In this document: piece after piece, positions 43,062 to 52,940 of the stretch
Layout of the letters: the number at the start of each line of letters is the position of its first letter
How positions within the stretch are numbered: the stretch's first letter is position 1
NCBI GenBank assembly: GCA_036365145.1
Contig: JAEOAD010000024.1
Location: forward strand, 14,274,501-14,338,500
Source of the DNA: Orientallactaga sibirica
Taxonomy: Eukaryota > Chordata > Mammalia > Rodentia > Dipodidae
Direction of reading: 5' to 3'
Length of the DNA: 64,000 bases
Translations under genes and position numbers: made by a program
Notes under the pieces: generated by a model
Told to the model about the DNA's origin: nothing
Database searches by the model: none
Seen by the model: only the letters and a program-made list of their open reading frames with translations

Positions 43062-43307
43062 CAGAGTGAGAACCCCAGTGGTCATCTTGAAGTTCTGTCA
43101 ATTATGAAATTGATTGAAAGACATTTGAAGAGTGGATCTACTAATTTTAACTTTAATGCTTTGGTGATGGGAGCTAGCACGGGTGCTACCGATATAGCTC
43201 AGCATGCCATTTTTATTAGAGGTATTAAGGACGAGCATAATGTCACTGAAGAACTGGAATTAAAAGATACAACCAAATCAAGAGATTTACATGAAGCAGC
43301 AAAGTGA
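43062..43307 (+). pseudogene. hAT transposase fragment (Charlie/GTF2IRD2-like)
   Basis: An open stretch of about 81 codons before TGA at 43305-43307 encodes residues resembling the region around the first catalytic Asp of Charlie-type hAT transposases and their domesticated relatives (GTF2IRD2, FAM200, ZBED5-like): ALVMGASTGATDIAQ, then HAIFIRGI and NVTEEL. Relatives usually read DEST where this has GAST, so the catalytic Asp is Gly here. An acceptor-like TTTTTTCTTCCAG ends at 43060. No BED finger, later catalytic residues or dimerisation domain was found nearby. Either a decayed Charlie copy or a retro/pseudogene piece. Confidence 0.6.
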
Positions 43308-43690
43308 TGTTAAAAGTGATTTTCTTTGTCCTTTGTCAACTTATCTGTGGGTTTGTCTCTCAATTCTATGCTTCAAGGATGTCCTGGAAGTTAACTCCGT
43401 ATCTTACTTAGATATAATGCCACTTTTGCTCCTTGTTCATAACCACCTCTAAACTAGGCTTGTGTCGTCCATTTCTCTCTCAACCAATTGTGCCCACTGT
43501 AGTGAATCCCCTCCCTTCCACCAGGGGCCGTAGGTATATTCTAGGTGAGTGAGGGCAATGTGATGGGAGCGAGGACAACGGCATTTTGACAATTTTTTTC
43601 TGACATACTTTTGTCATTAGGGTTTTCTCAGGCCTGATCAGGAATAGGCTACAAATAAACTATCTTAAATGACAGAATTGATGGGCCTAG
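43308..43690. other. Single-copy DNA, no feature seen
   Basis: Follows the hAT fragment; I could not extend the transposase similarity into it. Confidence 0.4.
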
Positions 43691-43692
43691 GG

Positions 43693-43693
<1 letters not shown>

Positions 43694-43727
<34 letters not shown>
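43694..43727. repeat. (TG)n microsatellite
   Basis: About 16 GT units at the start of the next B4. Confidence 0.95.
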
Positions 43728-43729
<2 letters not shown>

Positions 43730-44035
43730 ATGCTCATGTCTGTGCAGATACACAAGCCTGTGCACACTCACAGTGGCCAGAGAAGAATACTTCATGTCCC
43801 TCCTGTTTTTCTTGGCATTTTTCTTGAGCCCAAGTCCTTCTGTGGATGTGGAACTTCAGTTTTCTTGAGCTCAAGTGATTCTCTAATCTCTGTTTCCCAC
43901 AGGCCCGGTCTTACAGAGGTGCATGGTCACATGCAGCTATTTAGATGGGTCCTGGGGATACAACTCATGCAGTCTAAGGTCCTCATGCTTGCAAAAGTAC
44001 CCTTGTCTGCTGAACCATCTCCCCAGGCACCAGGA
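43728..44035 (-). repeat. B4 SINE, diverged
   Basis: TTGAGCTCAAGTGATTCTCT, GGGTCCTGGGGATACAACTC and TGCTGAACCATCTCCCCAGG in minus orientation after a TG-rich end. Confidence 0.6.
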
Positions 44036-44691
44036 ACCATTTTTAATAAATGTAACCATTCATTTAAATGAGTTAAACATGTGTCCTTGGGTGAAACCAA
44101 CTCATCAATACAATGTTTCAAATCATAACAGCATTCCAAATGAAACTGAAATTAGGGCAATTTCAAATTAAGGCAAACAATTGTATGCATTTTGACATGT
44201 TGACTAAACAGTCCTGTGAACAGTGAAAAACAGACAGCCTTTTATTTTGCAGTTTGATATAAGAATTTAACAACAGATTTCAAGATTTCTCAACAACTAT
44301 TTTGCTATATTTGCAACTCAACTCCATTTTCTGTTGACTTAAATCTGTTACCTGCCACTTTTCAAATGGAATACATAGAGCTGCAATCTGATATCCAGCT
44401 TACAGGAGATTTTCAGCATGTCTCATTATTCAACTTATATAGGTCCTGCCTTCCCAGAGAAAAATATCCTCCCCTCATACTGACACCTTCTCCATTTCAC
44501 TGCTTCTGGCAGTGCCGGCATTGGTGAGCAACTGCTTTTAAGAGTGAAGCACACCTAGAGTAAAATTAGAACCAAAATATCTGATTAGCACCTTGAGAAC
44601 TCACTGAGAATTGTAACTACTTCCATGGAACCAGACACTAACACATGAGTTTCTTGAATACAGTGTCAAACACCTCACTATCTTTATGTTA
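44036..44691. other. Single-copy DNA, no feature seen
   Basis: No recognised repeat or exon. Confidence 0.4.
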
Positions 44692-44983
44692 CCCTCTCTT
44701 ATTTTTATTTTTTTAAATTATTTTATTTATTTTTGGAGAGAGACACAGAGAGAGATAGAGAGGGAGAGGGAGACAGAAATGGGCGTGCCAGCAGTCTCTC
44801 AGCTGCTGTGAATGAAATCCAGATGCGTGCGCCCCCTTGTGGGCAAGTGTGGCATTGCGCCCTTGCATCACTTTGCATCTGGCTAAACGTAGGACCTGGA
44901 GATTGGAACCGGGTTCTTAGGCTTAGCTGGCAGTCGCCTTAACCGCTAAGCCATCTCTCCAGCCCGCCCTCTCTTATTTTTAT
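44692..44983 (-). mobile_element. DIP-type SINE, long-middle subfamily, 17-bp TSD
   Basis: CCCTCTCTTATTTTTAT at 44692-44708 and 44967-44983 flanks the copy. The middle has TGTGGGCAAGTGTGGCATTG and CGCCCTTGCATCACTTTGCA, then head GCCATCTCTCCAGCCC. Confidence 0.95.
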
Positions 44984-45133
44984 GACACTAAGTAGCAAAA
45001 TAACGTCGTATTACTTAGATATGCTCGTCTTCTTTATTACTGATCACAAACATGGGACTGGCTCATTGATTTGAAATAACTTTCTGAACAGAGTGCCACA
45101 TCATTAGAATTATGATGTGAGGAATTTTTGCTT

Positions 45134-45134
45134 T

Positions 45135-45173
<39 letters not shown>

Positions 45174-45200
45174 ATTTATTTATTTATTTATTTTTATTTT
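45134..45200. repeat. (TTTC)n(TTTA)n microsatellite
   Basis: About nine TTTC units followed by about six TTTA units. Confidence 0.9.
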
Positions 45201-45480
45201 GCTGATCAGCTTTCACTAGTGTTTGTGTGTTTCTGTTCTAATGTGTCCCAGAAAAACCAAAGCCTTGTATCACGTGTGCTAACAGAGCCGGTCTACTCAA
45301 AAACCAAAAAGGCAAAATACAGGTGTGATGCTGAATGCAAGGTTATGCCAAAAGATTCTACAAGATTTTTTCCAGATATCTCAGAATATATTGAGGGGTA
45401 TAAGCATGACATTTTGCCTGTTATTCCTAGATCTTTCCTTCACCACTTGTGGAAAGGCATCTGTACAGGATTTGCATAGT
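45201..45480 (+). other. Unassigned open stretch
   Basis: An open frame of about 90 codons to TAG near 45477 is protein-like in composition (several Lys-rich and aromatic clusters) but matches no family I recognise. It begins in low-complexity sequence. Possibly part of an old transposon; not called as a gene. Confidence 0.25.
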
Positions 45481-45753
45481 CCTTGAGCTAATCTAGGCTT
45501 TGCCTTGGAGATGAAATAATTGTCCTGGGTAGTCTTAACTAATAGCATAGAGACGTGAGCATGTGCTTACTTTTTATTGGGAATGTGCTGAGTGACTTTT
45601 TCTGAGTTTCACTAGCATTTTCTGCCATAAGAAGATTACTGATTCCTGACAGCAGAGTCTTAGGTGATACATTGGATTCATCATTGAAAATGATCAGTTT
45701 CAAAGAAATAGCTTCTTTCTTTTTCTTTAAAGGTACATGAATTATTTGGCACT
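45481..45753. other. Single-copy DNA, no feature seen
   Basis: No recognised repeat. Confidence 0.4.
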
Positions 45754-46103
45754 GTTGTAGTCAGCTCCACCTAGCTGAGGTGAATATCCAACCAGACACA
45801 GTTTATGGCAAAAGGGATTTATTCCCGTTTACAAAGCCCAGGGGAAACTCAGTCAGTAGCAGAGGTGCTAACTCCCATACATATAAGCAGAGAGAAACAA
45901 CTTCAGTAAGCAGCAAGCTCGGACATCTGGAGCTCAAACTGTTCTGCACACACCTTTGGGCTGGAATCATATCTTCCCCCAGTGACCCCTCATCCTGGAG
46001 CAGAATTCTGTCTGCTAGGGACTGAAGTTGTAAACTCAATTTTAACAAAACACCTGAGTTAATGGGGCCATACATTTATACTACCATGTTCAAACTAACA
46101 CAG
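45754..46103 (+). repeat. Repeat family copy B (unnamed)
   Basis: GTTGTAGTCAGCTCCACCTA, GCTGAGGTGAATATCCAACC, AAAAGGGATTTATTCCCGTT and CCCAGGGGAAACTCAG match copy A at 37904. Ends near TTCAAACTAACACAG. The first ten bases (CTGTTGTAGT) and the reverse complement of the last ten (CTGTGTTAGT) are similar, as terminal inverted repeats would be. Confidence 0.55.
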
Positions 46104-46104
46104 G

Positions 46105-46360
46105 TATATTAACTATTTTTATTTTATTTTATTTTATTTTATTTTATTTTATTTTATTTTATTTTATTTATTAAAGACAGAGAGAGGGGGAGAGAGAAAG
46201 AGTGAGAAAGGACGTGCCAGGGCCTCTAGCCACTGCAACTGAACTCCAGATGCAAGCGCCACAATGTGCATCTGGCTTACATGGGACCTGGAGCATCAAA
46301 CTGGGGTCCTTAGGCTGTTCAGGCAAGTGCCTTCACTGATAAGCCATCTCTCCAGCCCGT
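46105..46360 (-). mobile_element. DIP-type SINE with (TTTTA)n tail
   Basis: (TTTTA)n 46114-46170, GAGACAGAGAGAGG-like start, CTCTAGCCACTGCAACTGAA and head GCCATCTCTCCAGCCC. GTATATTAACTATTTTT (left) and GTATTAGCTATTTTTCC (right) are the diverged target-site duplication. Confidence 0.85.
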
Positions 46361-46715
46361 ATTAGCTATTTTTCCATGTTGCTGTGACAAAATGCCTGAC
46401 AAGAAGCAACTTAAGGGGAAAAGGGTTTATCTTGGCTTAAAGTTTAACAAATGACATGGTTTTTTTATGGTGGGAAAGGCATGGTGGTAGGAGCATGAGG
46501 TTGATGGACACATTACTTCTGCAGTCAGGAAGCAAAGATTGGACAGAAAATGAGGCCCCAAGCTATCACATTGCCAGGCCTGCTCCTAATGAGCCACTTC
46601 CATCAGTAAAGGTCTACCTCTTAAACGTTCCATACCTGCCAAAACAACAACACTGGCTAGGGACCAAGTGTTCAGACACAATCTGTGGGGAATGGTTCAC
46701 ATTCAGACCTCAAAT
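46345..46715 (+). repeat. Repeat related to copies A and B
   Basis: TGCTGTGACAAAATGCCTGA, GGGTTTATCTTGGCTTAAAG, GCATGGTGGTAGGAGCATGA and a terminus like TTCACATTCAGACCTCAA. Known in rodents as a medium-copy repeat with this motif order; I cannot name it securely. Confidence 0.5.
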
Positions 46716-46769
46716 GCTTGGGATTAAGCCACTACCATATCATATTGATATGTGTAATTTACATAAAAT

Positions 46770-47112
46770 ATATCTTGAGTACTATAGTGGTATGTTTCCC
46801 CATAGACTGAGGTATTTCTGATTAAGATTAAACTTCCTACCTGGTCTTCAACAGGTGGAGCCCTGCTCGAGGAGGTGTGTTCCTGGGAGTAGGTCTTGAG
46901 TTCAGTCCTAAAGTGTGTGGAGAGCCAGTTTGAGCTCTGGCTGTTCAGTTTTGTGGGTGCTGGTTTTTCTCTCTCTGACTGCTAAGGTAAGCCAGCTTTT
47001 TTACCATTATGCAGCTTCCCATGGAACCTGGAGGCCTGAAGTAAACCTTTTCCTCCCATTAACTGCTTCTTGTCTGGTGGTTATCCCAGCAATAAGAATG
47101 TAACTGTAACAA
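46770..47112 (+). mobile_element. LTR, ERVL-MaLR type
   Basis: CTGAGGTATTTCTGATTAAG, GGTGGAGCCCTGCTCGAGG, CCTGAAGTAAACCTTTTCCT (polyadenylation-like region) and a 3' end AGAATGTAACTGTAACA. No internal retroviral genes adjoin. Confidence 0.6.
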
Positions 47113-47282
47113 GTTCCTTCATGCTTGACAAGTGTATAAATTGATGCAACATTCACCCAACACAATGATGATATCACTGTGTATGCCCTTTCATGCCTTT
47201 TCTGGCCAACACTCTTCAGTCTACCAGTACCTTCTGGTTTCTGTGATGGTGGCTTTGTTTGCCCATAGTTGCCTTTTTAAAA

Positions 47283-47495
47283 GATTTATTTTCATTTTTA
47301 TTTATTTATTAGAGACAGAGAGAGGGAAAAAGACAGAGAGAGTATATGGGCATGTCAGGGCCTCTAGCCACAGCAAACGAACTCCAGATGCATGCACTAC
47401 CATGTTCATCGGACTTACGTGGGGCCTGGAGAATTGAACCTGGGTTCTTAGACTTCACAAGCAAGTGCCTTAACTGCTAAGCCATCTCTCCAGCC
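47283..47495 (-). mobile_element. DIP-type SINE
   Basis: ATTTTCATTTTTATTTATTT tail, CTCTAGCCACAGCAAACGAA and GCCATCTCTCCAGCCT. TGCCTTTTT at its left (47272-47280) and right (47496-47504) looks like the duplication. Confidence 0.9.
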
Positions 47496-47498
47496 TGC

Positions 47499-47551
47499 CT
47501 TTTTTTTTTTTTTTTTTTTTTTTGAGGCAAGCCCAACAGACTGCCTTTTTT

Positions 47552-47592
<41 letters not shown>

Positions 47593-47803
47593 GAGAGAGA
47601 GAGAAAGAGATTGAAAATTGGCATACCAGGTCCTCCAGCCACTGCAATTGAACTCCAGATGCATACACTCCCTTGTATATATGTGCATCCTTATGCACTT
47701 ATGTCGCTGTGCTTCTGGCTTACATGGGACCTGGAGAGTCGAACATGAGTCCTTAAGCTTTGCACTCTAGTGCCTTAACCACTAAGCCATCTATCCAGCC
47801 CTA
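47499..47803 (-). mobile_element. DIP-type SINE with extra 3' segment, copy 1
   Basis: Poly-T at 47500-47523, then GAGGCAAGCCCAACAGACTG (47524-47543), a (TG)n run 47555-47591, then a third-type body with ATCCTTATGCACTTATGTCG and head GCCATCTATCCAGCCC. The 20-base segment sits between the SINE body and its poly(A) and recurs at 49890. Confidence 0.9.
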
Positions 47804-47806
47804 TAG

Positions 47807-49855
47807 TTGGATTTTTATGTGGACGGAATCATCTATTATTCCTTTACCCTTAGCCAATGGCATTTAGTTACTCTTGAGTTTATAGAACATTTTTGTTTTT
47901 CTCTTTGGTCTCATGAAGATACTTTTGAAAACCACCCCCAAACATTTTGTTTTGAATTCAACATTTGCCTTGTTCACCAGCAGTCTGTAGAGAAGCTTGG
48001 GATATGAAGATAAGACACAGTTTTCACTAGTAAATCACATTTCATTACACTTTATCACCCCAAATCAGAGACATTTTGCTCTTCTCTGGTGGATTAACTC
48101 AAACACTTTAGAGCTCAAAGGGCTTTCAGAAATCACCTAATTGATTAAGACACAGTCATTAGGTTTCCACTTTCAACCAGCCATTGTGCTAGATCAACCT
48201 GAAGATAGAGTAGGGAACCAGAAAGGGCAGCTGTCTGTCTTCATGGAATTTATATTAGAGCAAGAGAGATAGAAGACAGACAATAATGGCAAAGACATTC
48301 ACTGAGAAGTACAACAGGGGAGGCCTTAAGATCTGTGTTCTACTAGCTTTGTCAGAGAGTTCCAGAAGATACCCTTGAAGAATGGATATTTCAGCTAGGA
48401 TGGGAGTAATAAGTGAGAGTGAGCCAGGGAAAGAGCTGCAGAAGAACAGAAGAGAGAACAAAAGGGGAGAACTGATCCCAAGGCACTAGGGCAGTCACAG
48501 GGATGTGACATGTAGCTATGAAGCCACTCTGGAGAACTGACAGGAGCTGAGTAATGACTAAAAGTGGGCTGGAAGGAAAATGACAATGGCAGGAACTTGT
48601 TAGCCACACAGGCATCTTGAATTCATGCTGAAATCAAAAGAGGCCACCATAGAGTTCCACGTGAGTTATTACGTGGTTGGATTTGCAGAAACTCCATCTT
48701 GTCTTGGCAAATGGAAGTAAGCAAGATGATAGACATGAAGACATCTTAGAGACCATTGCATGAGCCAAGGTGATAGAGCGTGAGAAGGAAACTGAAGCCG
48801 TATTTCAGAGGTAATCACATAAGATTAAATCGGAGTGAGTGTATGGAAGAAAGATAACTCAAAGGTTCCTCACAGGTCTGCTATTTAGGCATCTCGCTAT
48901 TTGGCAGAGCTACCTCCCAAGAGGTCAAAGTAAAGAGAAGATATGCCACTGTGTGGAGGAGTGTGTGGAGAGATGCACAGATGGAAATATTAAGTCCAAT
49001 TTTTGAAATGGATTTTTTTCCAGGATCTTTCAAGGTATTTGTATATCCAGTAGTGGCATCCAGAAGACCTGAAGGTCAAGAGAGAAAGGACTTCACTGGT
49101 TATAACAATTTGGTCACGATAAGCAAATAAACAGCTATTGAAAAGACTGTGGGTAAAATTGACTACAAAGGGATGTGTGATTTTCAGGTTATAATTAATA
49201 TATAGCCTTCTAAACTGGGTTCCATGACTGGCTTGTTCTATGAAATGCTTTAACTTAAATTATTTTGTGTTCAAGCAAACTTAGAAAATGCATTGAATTG
49301 AAAATACATGAGGCGTAGCATTGAATCTTAAAGGTGACTACGTCCTCCTGTATCAAAATGTTTTGTTTTTCCTGATATAGTATTTCCCCAGTATCACCAT
49401 TGTCATATTTATTGAAATATAATTTACATAAAACAGAACACATGCACCTTAGGTGCAAGTAGAGGATAGGAAAACTACATCCTATTTGTTTTCAACAATG
49501 CATTTTCAGCTTGTAGATGACCCATCGCCAGCTAAATTGGTCCAGGACAGTGGATGTTCTGATTCACTTTCCAATAGTTGTAAGATAGTATTGTTTTGGT
49601 TTGTTGAATGCTTACGATGTTTAAAGAAAATTTTAGGTGTGATGTCACATTTTATGCTTCTTTTCTTTTCTCACACTTCTTACATTCTGATGGCACTATT
49701 GTTAAATACTAAAATAGCTATAATTTTCTGTTATTATAGTATTATATAACAGAAGACACTAAATCATTCAATGCTGCTTTGGAAATAGTTCAAGTCCTCC
49801 TTTCTTTCCCTTTTGCCCAGCATATTTATAGCTTTGGAAAGGTTGTGGTAGGGTG
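47807..49855. other. Mostly single-copy; weak L2 piece
   Basis: About 2 kb without SINEs. 48160-48300 resembles reverse L2 (CAGCCATTGTGCTAGATCAA, GTCTTCATGGAATTTATATT). No exon was recognised. Confidence 0.4.
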
Positions 49856-50149
49856 GTTACTAAGTCTTTTTTTTTTTTTTTTTTTTTTTGAGGCAAGCCC
49901 AACAGACTGGTCTTTTTTATTTTTGTTAAATGAGAGAGAAAGAGAGAGAATTGGCACACTGGGTCCTCCAGCCACTGCAGTTGAACTGCAGATGCTTGTG
50001 CCCCCTTGTGCACATGTGTAACATTGAGTGCTTGTGTCACTGTGCATCTGTCTTATGTGGGACCTGGAGAGTCGAACATGAGTCCTTAGGCTTTTGCTGG
50101 CCAGTGTCTGAACCACTAAGTCATCTCTCCAGCTCAGTTACTAAGTCTT
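49856..50149 (-). mobile_element. DIP-type SINE with extra 3' segment, copy 2, 13-bp TSD
   Basis: GTTACTAAGTCTT at 49856-49868 and 50137-50149 encloses poly-T, GAGGCAAGCCCAACAGACTG (49890-49909), a TTTTTTATTTTTGTTAAATG stretch and a SINE body with an extra middle (TGTAACATTGAGTGCTTGTG). The extra segment therefore moved with the SINE. Confidence 0.95.
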
Positions 50150-51017
50150 AGAAATGTCACAATGAAACCAGCTTGTGAAGAAATGCAGTGTCTATTCAGT
50201 TAAACGGGATTGCCTTACAGTTTAGCAAGAGACTATTTGCTGCGGTGTTCTCATCGGTTCTGCTGTTTCCCCTGGCATCTCTGACGTTGGCTTTTCATGA
50301 CACGGAGCTTCTCAGCTGAGCACGGGGCCCATCATTATAAATGTTTTCTCCTCGACCCCAAAAGTCTGCATGCACCTCAAGCCTGACATCCACAGTCTAG
50401 ATCTTGTTATCTGATCACTCTGAATGGGGATGTGGGAAAGTCTGAGTCACTTCAAACCTATGTTTCCGGTCTTGCTTCATGGCCTTTATTGATTTATTCA
50501 TCCAGAAAGTGCTTATTGTGTATCTTCAGAGAGTCAAATGTTGCTTCATATCCTGAGGTAGAAGAAAGAATGGCAAAGACAAGGAACCGTCTTCTGGGAA
50601 CTTGAATTTAGTTGATACTTTCCTCAATCTAGTTGTCTAGTATCATGTCGCTGGTGCTCCCCCCCCCGTCAACACATGTTCTCTCTCTATATATATCTTA
50701 TTTTTTTATAATTTAGTTCATTACTAACTCAATTAGCCAGAAATGCTTTTGCACTTCTCCACTCTAACCCATTCCTCTAAGATGGATTGTCAGAACATCA
50801 GCTGAAACCTGGTTTGTGGCCACACCTTTATGTGTTTGCTACCTCACCTCTCCTTCTTTCGTCCCTTCTCCTGCATCCAGCCTCCTGTTGTGATATCTTT
50901 TGGAAACATTTATCTGACCAGTTACTTCTACTTTCAAATATTCTATCATTGTGGTATATATGGGAGAATATATGGGAGATACATGGACTTCAAATGGATT
51001 TGAAATCCTCATCTGAT
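50150..51017. other. Single-copy DNA with possible L2 piece
   Basis: 50490-50625 is weakly like reverse L2 (TTGATTTATTCATCCAGAAA). A C-run at 50660-50668 and a short TA run at 50680-50695. Confidence 0.35.
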
Positions 51018-51237
51018 TCATGTACTTTCTTTTTTTCTTTTCTTTTTTTTTTTTTTTTTTTATTTTTTTTTTTTTAGTTTTTTGAGGTAGGGTCTCACTC
51101 TAGTCCAGTCCAGGCTGACCTGGAATTAACTATGTAGTCTCAGGGTGTCCTCGAACTCATGGCAATCCTCCTACCTCTGCCTCCAGAGTGCTGGGATTAA
51201 AGGCGTGTGTCACCATGCCTGGCTCATGTACTTTCTT
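51018..51237 (-). mobile_element. B1 SINE with 14-bp TSD
   Basis: TCATGTACTTTCTT at 51018-51031 and 51224-51237. Between them a long T-rich run and a B1 with a small internal duplication (CTAGTCCAGTCCAGGC). Confidence 0.95.
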
Positions 51238-51362
51238 ACTATCATTTTCCAGTTCTTTCTAAAGTCCTTTTGGAACTTCTCCAGAAGATATTTTGAACTT
51301 GTCATTCTCTGTCCCTGGAATCTTAGACCATTCTCTATGTCCTATCGTAGAATCCTAACCTT

Positions 51363-52770
51363 TCTCACCCAATCACAGAAAGATAAGTGTCACATGGTCT
51401 CACTCATCTGTGGCTCCTAATTTGTATTTTCCTGAGATGCTGACACACCTAACAAACATCTCAAGGACTGGACAATAGGGATGGTGGGGTGGGAGGGCAG
51501 GGAAAGTGTGGGTGGGGGGACAAAAAACTGGAACTAAATGGGAAAGGTACCATAAAATCCTATATCCTGAAAGATATATTAAAAGGTCAAACCTGCATCA
51601 GGTGCTTGGAGAGAACACCTGAATCACAGGGGCCTGGAGAGGGTATGATGAAGACTAACATCAATCTTCTCCTGTTTTTCTCTCTATCACTCCATCTCCT
51701 CTCTCTTCTCTCTTACTCTTTCACATTACCTATGCTTTTTCTTCCTTCTTTTCCCTTGGCACTGACCTGTAACTCCCAGTACCAGCATGTGGTTAACATC
51801 CATAATGAACTGTTGATCCGTGAGACCTACAAGGTTTCCCAAAAGAAGACAGATTTCTGTCAGAGTACTTGATGACCCACCAAAGGTTTTTGGTAAGACC
51901 CTACTGCTGAAGACACCATATGCTGTTCAGATGGAACATGGAAAGACCTGGCTGGAATCTGGAAGAGAGTCAGTTCCCAGACAGTTAGCTTGTCTTGTGC
52001 CAGAAGGAGCTAAATAAGTGACTTGGGAAAACAACCAACATCTGTCTAAGCCAACTCATGGTCTAAGCTACTCAGCAGCAAACAACCTGACATGATGCTC
52101 ACACAAGTGCAGTAGTGGCACACAGCCATGGTGGGTTACCAACTGCTCCTGATTTGGCTAACAGATCCGCTCAGTGGAATGGAACCCATACCTGGAAACA
52201 GGAAACAAGTCAGAACCATATCCAAAAATGAGCCTGCTCTCCAATATCAAGTTCCACAAACAGTGGAATACACCTTTTAAATTCTCTCTAAAATAATAAT
52301 GGAAGTCCATGTATCTTGTACTGACTTTGCTCTCTGTTGGAGAATCTGCTTCTATCTTTCAGATGGACACCTATCCTGAGGAGAGAATGAGCCCATCACA
52401 GGGTACCAGCTGAAGCCATAGAGTCATAGGGGAAATGAGCAAAGTGCTGCTTTGTCCGTGAACCTGGTACCAGCACAAGGGTGAAGGAGATAGACACAAA
52501 GAACACTCAACGCCTACCAGAGACTCATGAAACCTCGTCACTGAAATAGACCTAAAATGAACCAAACATGGCTCAGGGAAATTCTCAGAAGAGGGGGCAG
52601 AAAGATTGTTAAAGCCATGAGTTGGGTCATTATACACAGAGTCATTGCCTCTCCTGCATAACTGATGGCTATAAGGCAAGACCAACATTACCAATGGAGG
52701 GAGGACAGGAGAAGGCTAATGATGGTACCATCATGGCTGTATATATACTATATTCATAACTAATTTAAAA
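51363..52770 (+). mobile_element. L1 3' end: ORF2 terminus plus 3' UTR
   Basis: 51363-51420 encodes the end of ORF2 (SQKDKCHMVSLICGS, then stop). The 3' UTR follows with a pyrimidine-rich tract (51665-51760) and ends near TTCATAACTAATTTAAAAA. It is collinear with the reverse complement of 29271-30760, so both belong to one subfamily. 5' truncated. Confidence 0.85.
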
Positions 52771-52783
52771 ATAACATTCATTA

Positions 52784-52940
52784 GCCTGGTGTGGTAGCAC
52801 ACACCTTTAATCCCAGCACTCGGGAGGCAAAGGTAGGAGGATCACCATGAATTCGAGGCCACCCTGAGACTACGTAGTGAATTCCAGGTCAGACTGAGCT
52901 AGAGTGAGGCCTTACCTCGAAAAACAAAAACAAACAAAAC
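52784..52940 (+). mobile_element. B1 SINE
   Basis: AGCCTGGTGTGGTAGCACAC to GCCTTACCTCGAAAAACAAA. ATTCATT on both sides; it abuts the L1 tail. Confidence 0.9.

Noticed and set aside
51489..51872. 127-codon plus-strand ORF
   Set aside because: Lies wholly in the L1 3' UTR; its minus-strand counterpart at 30114-30461 is the same UTR sequence.
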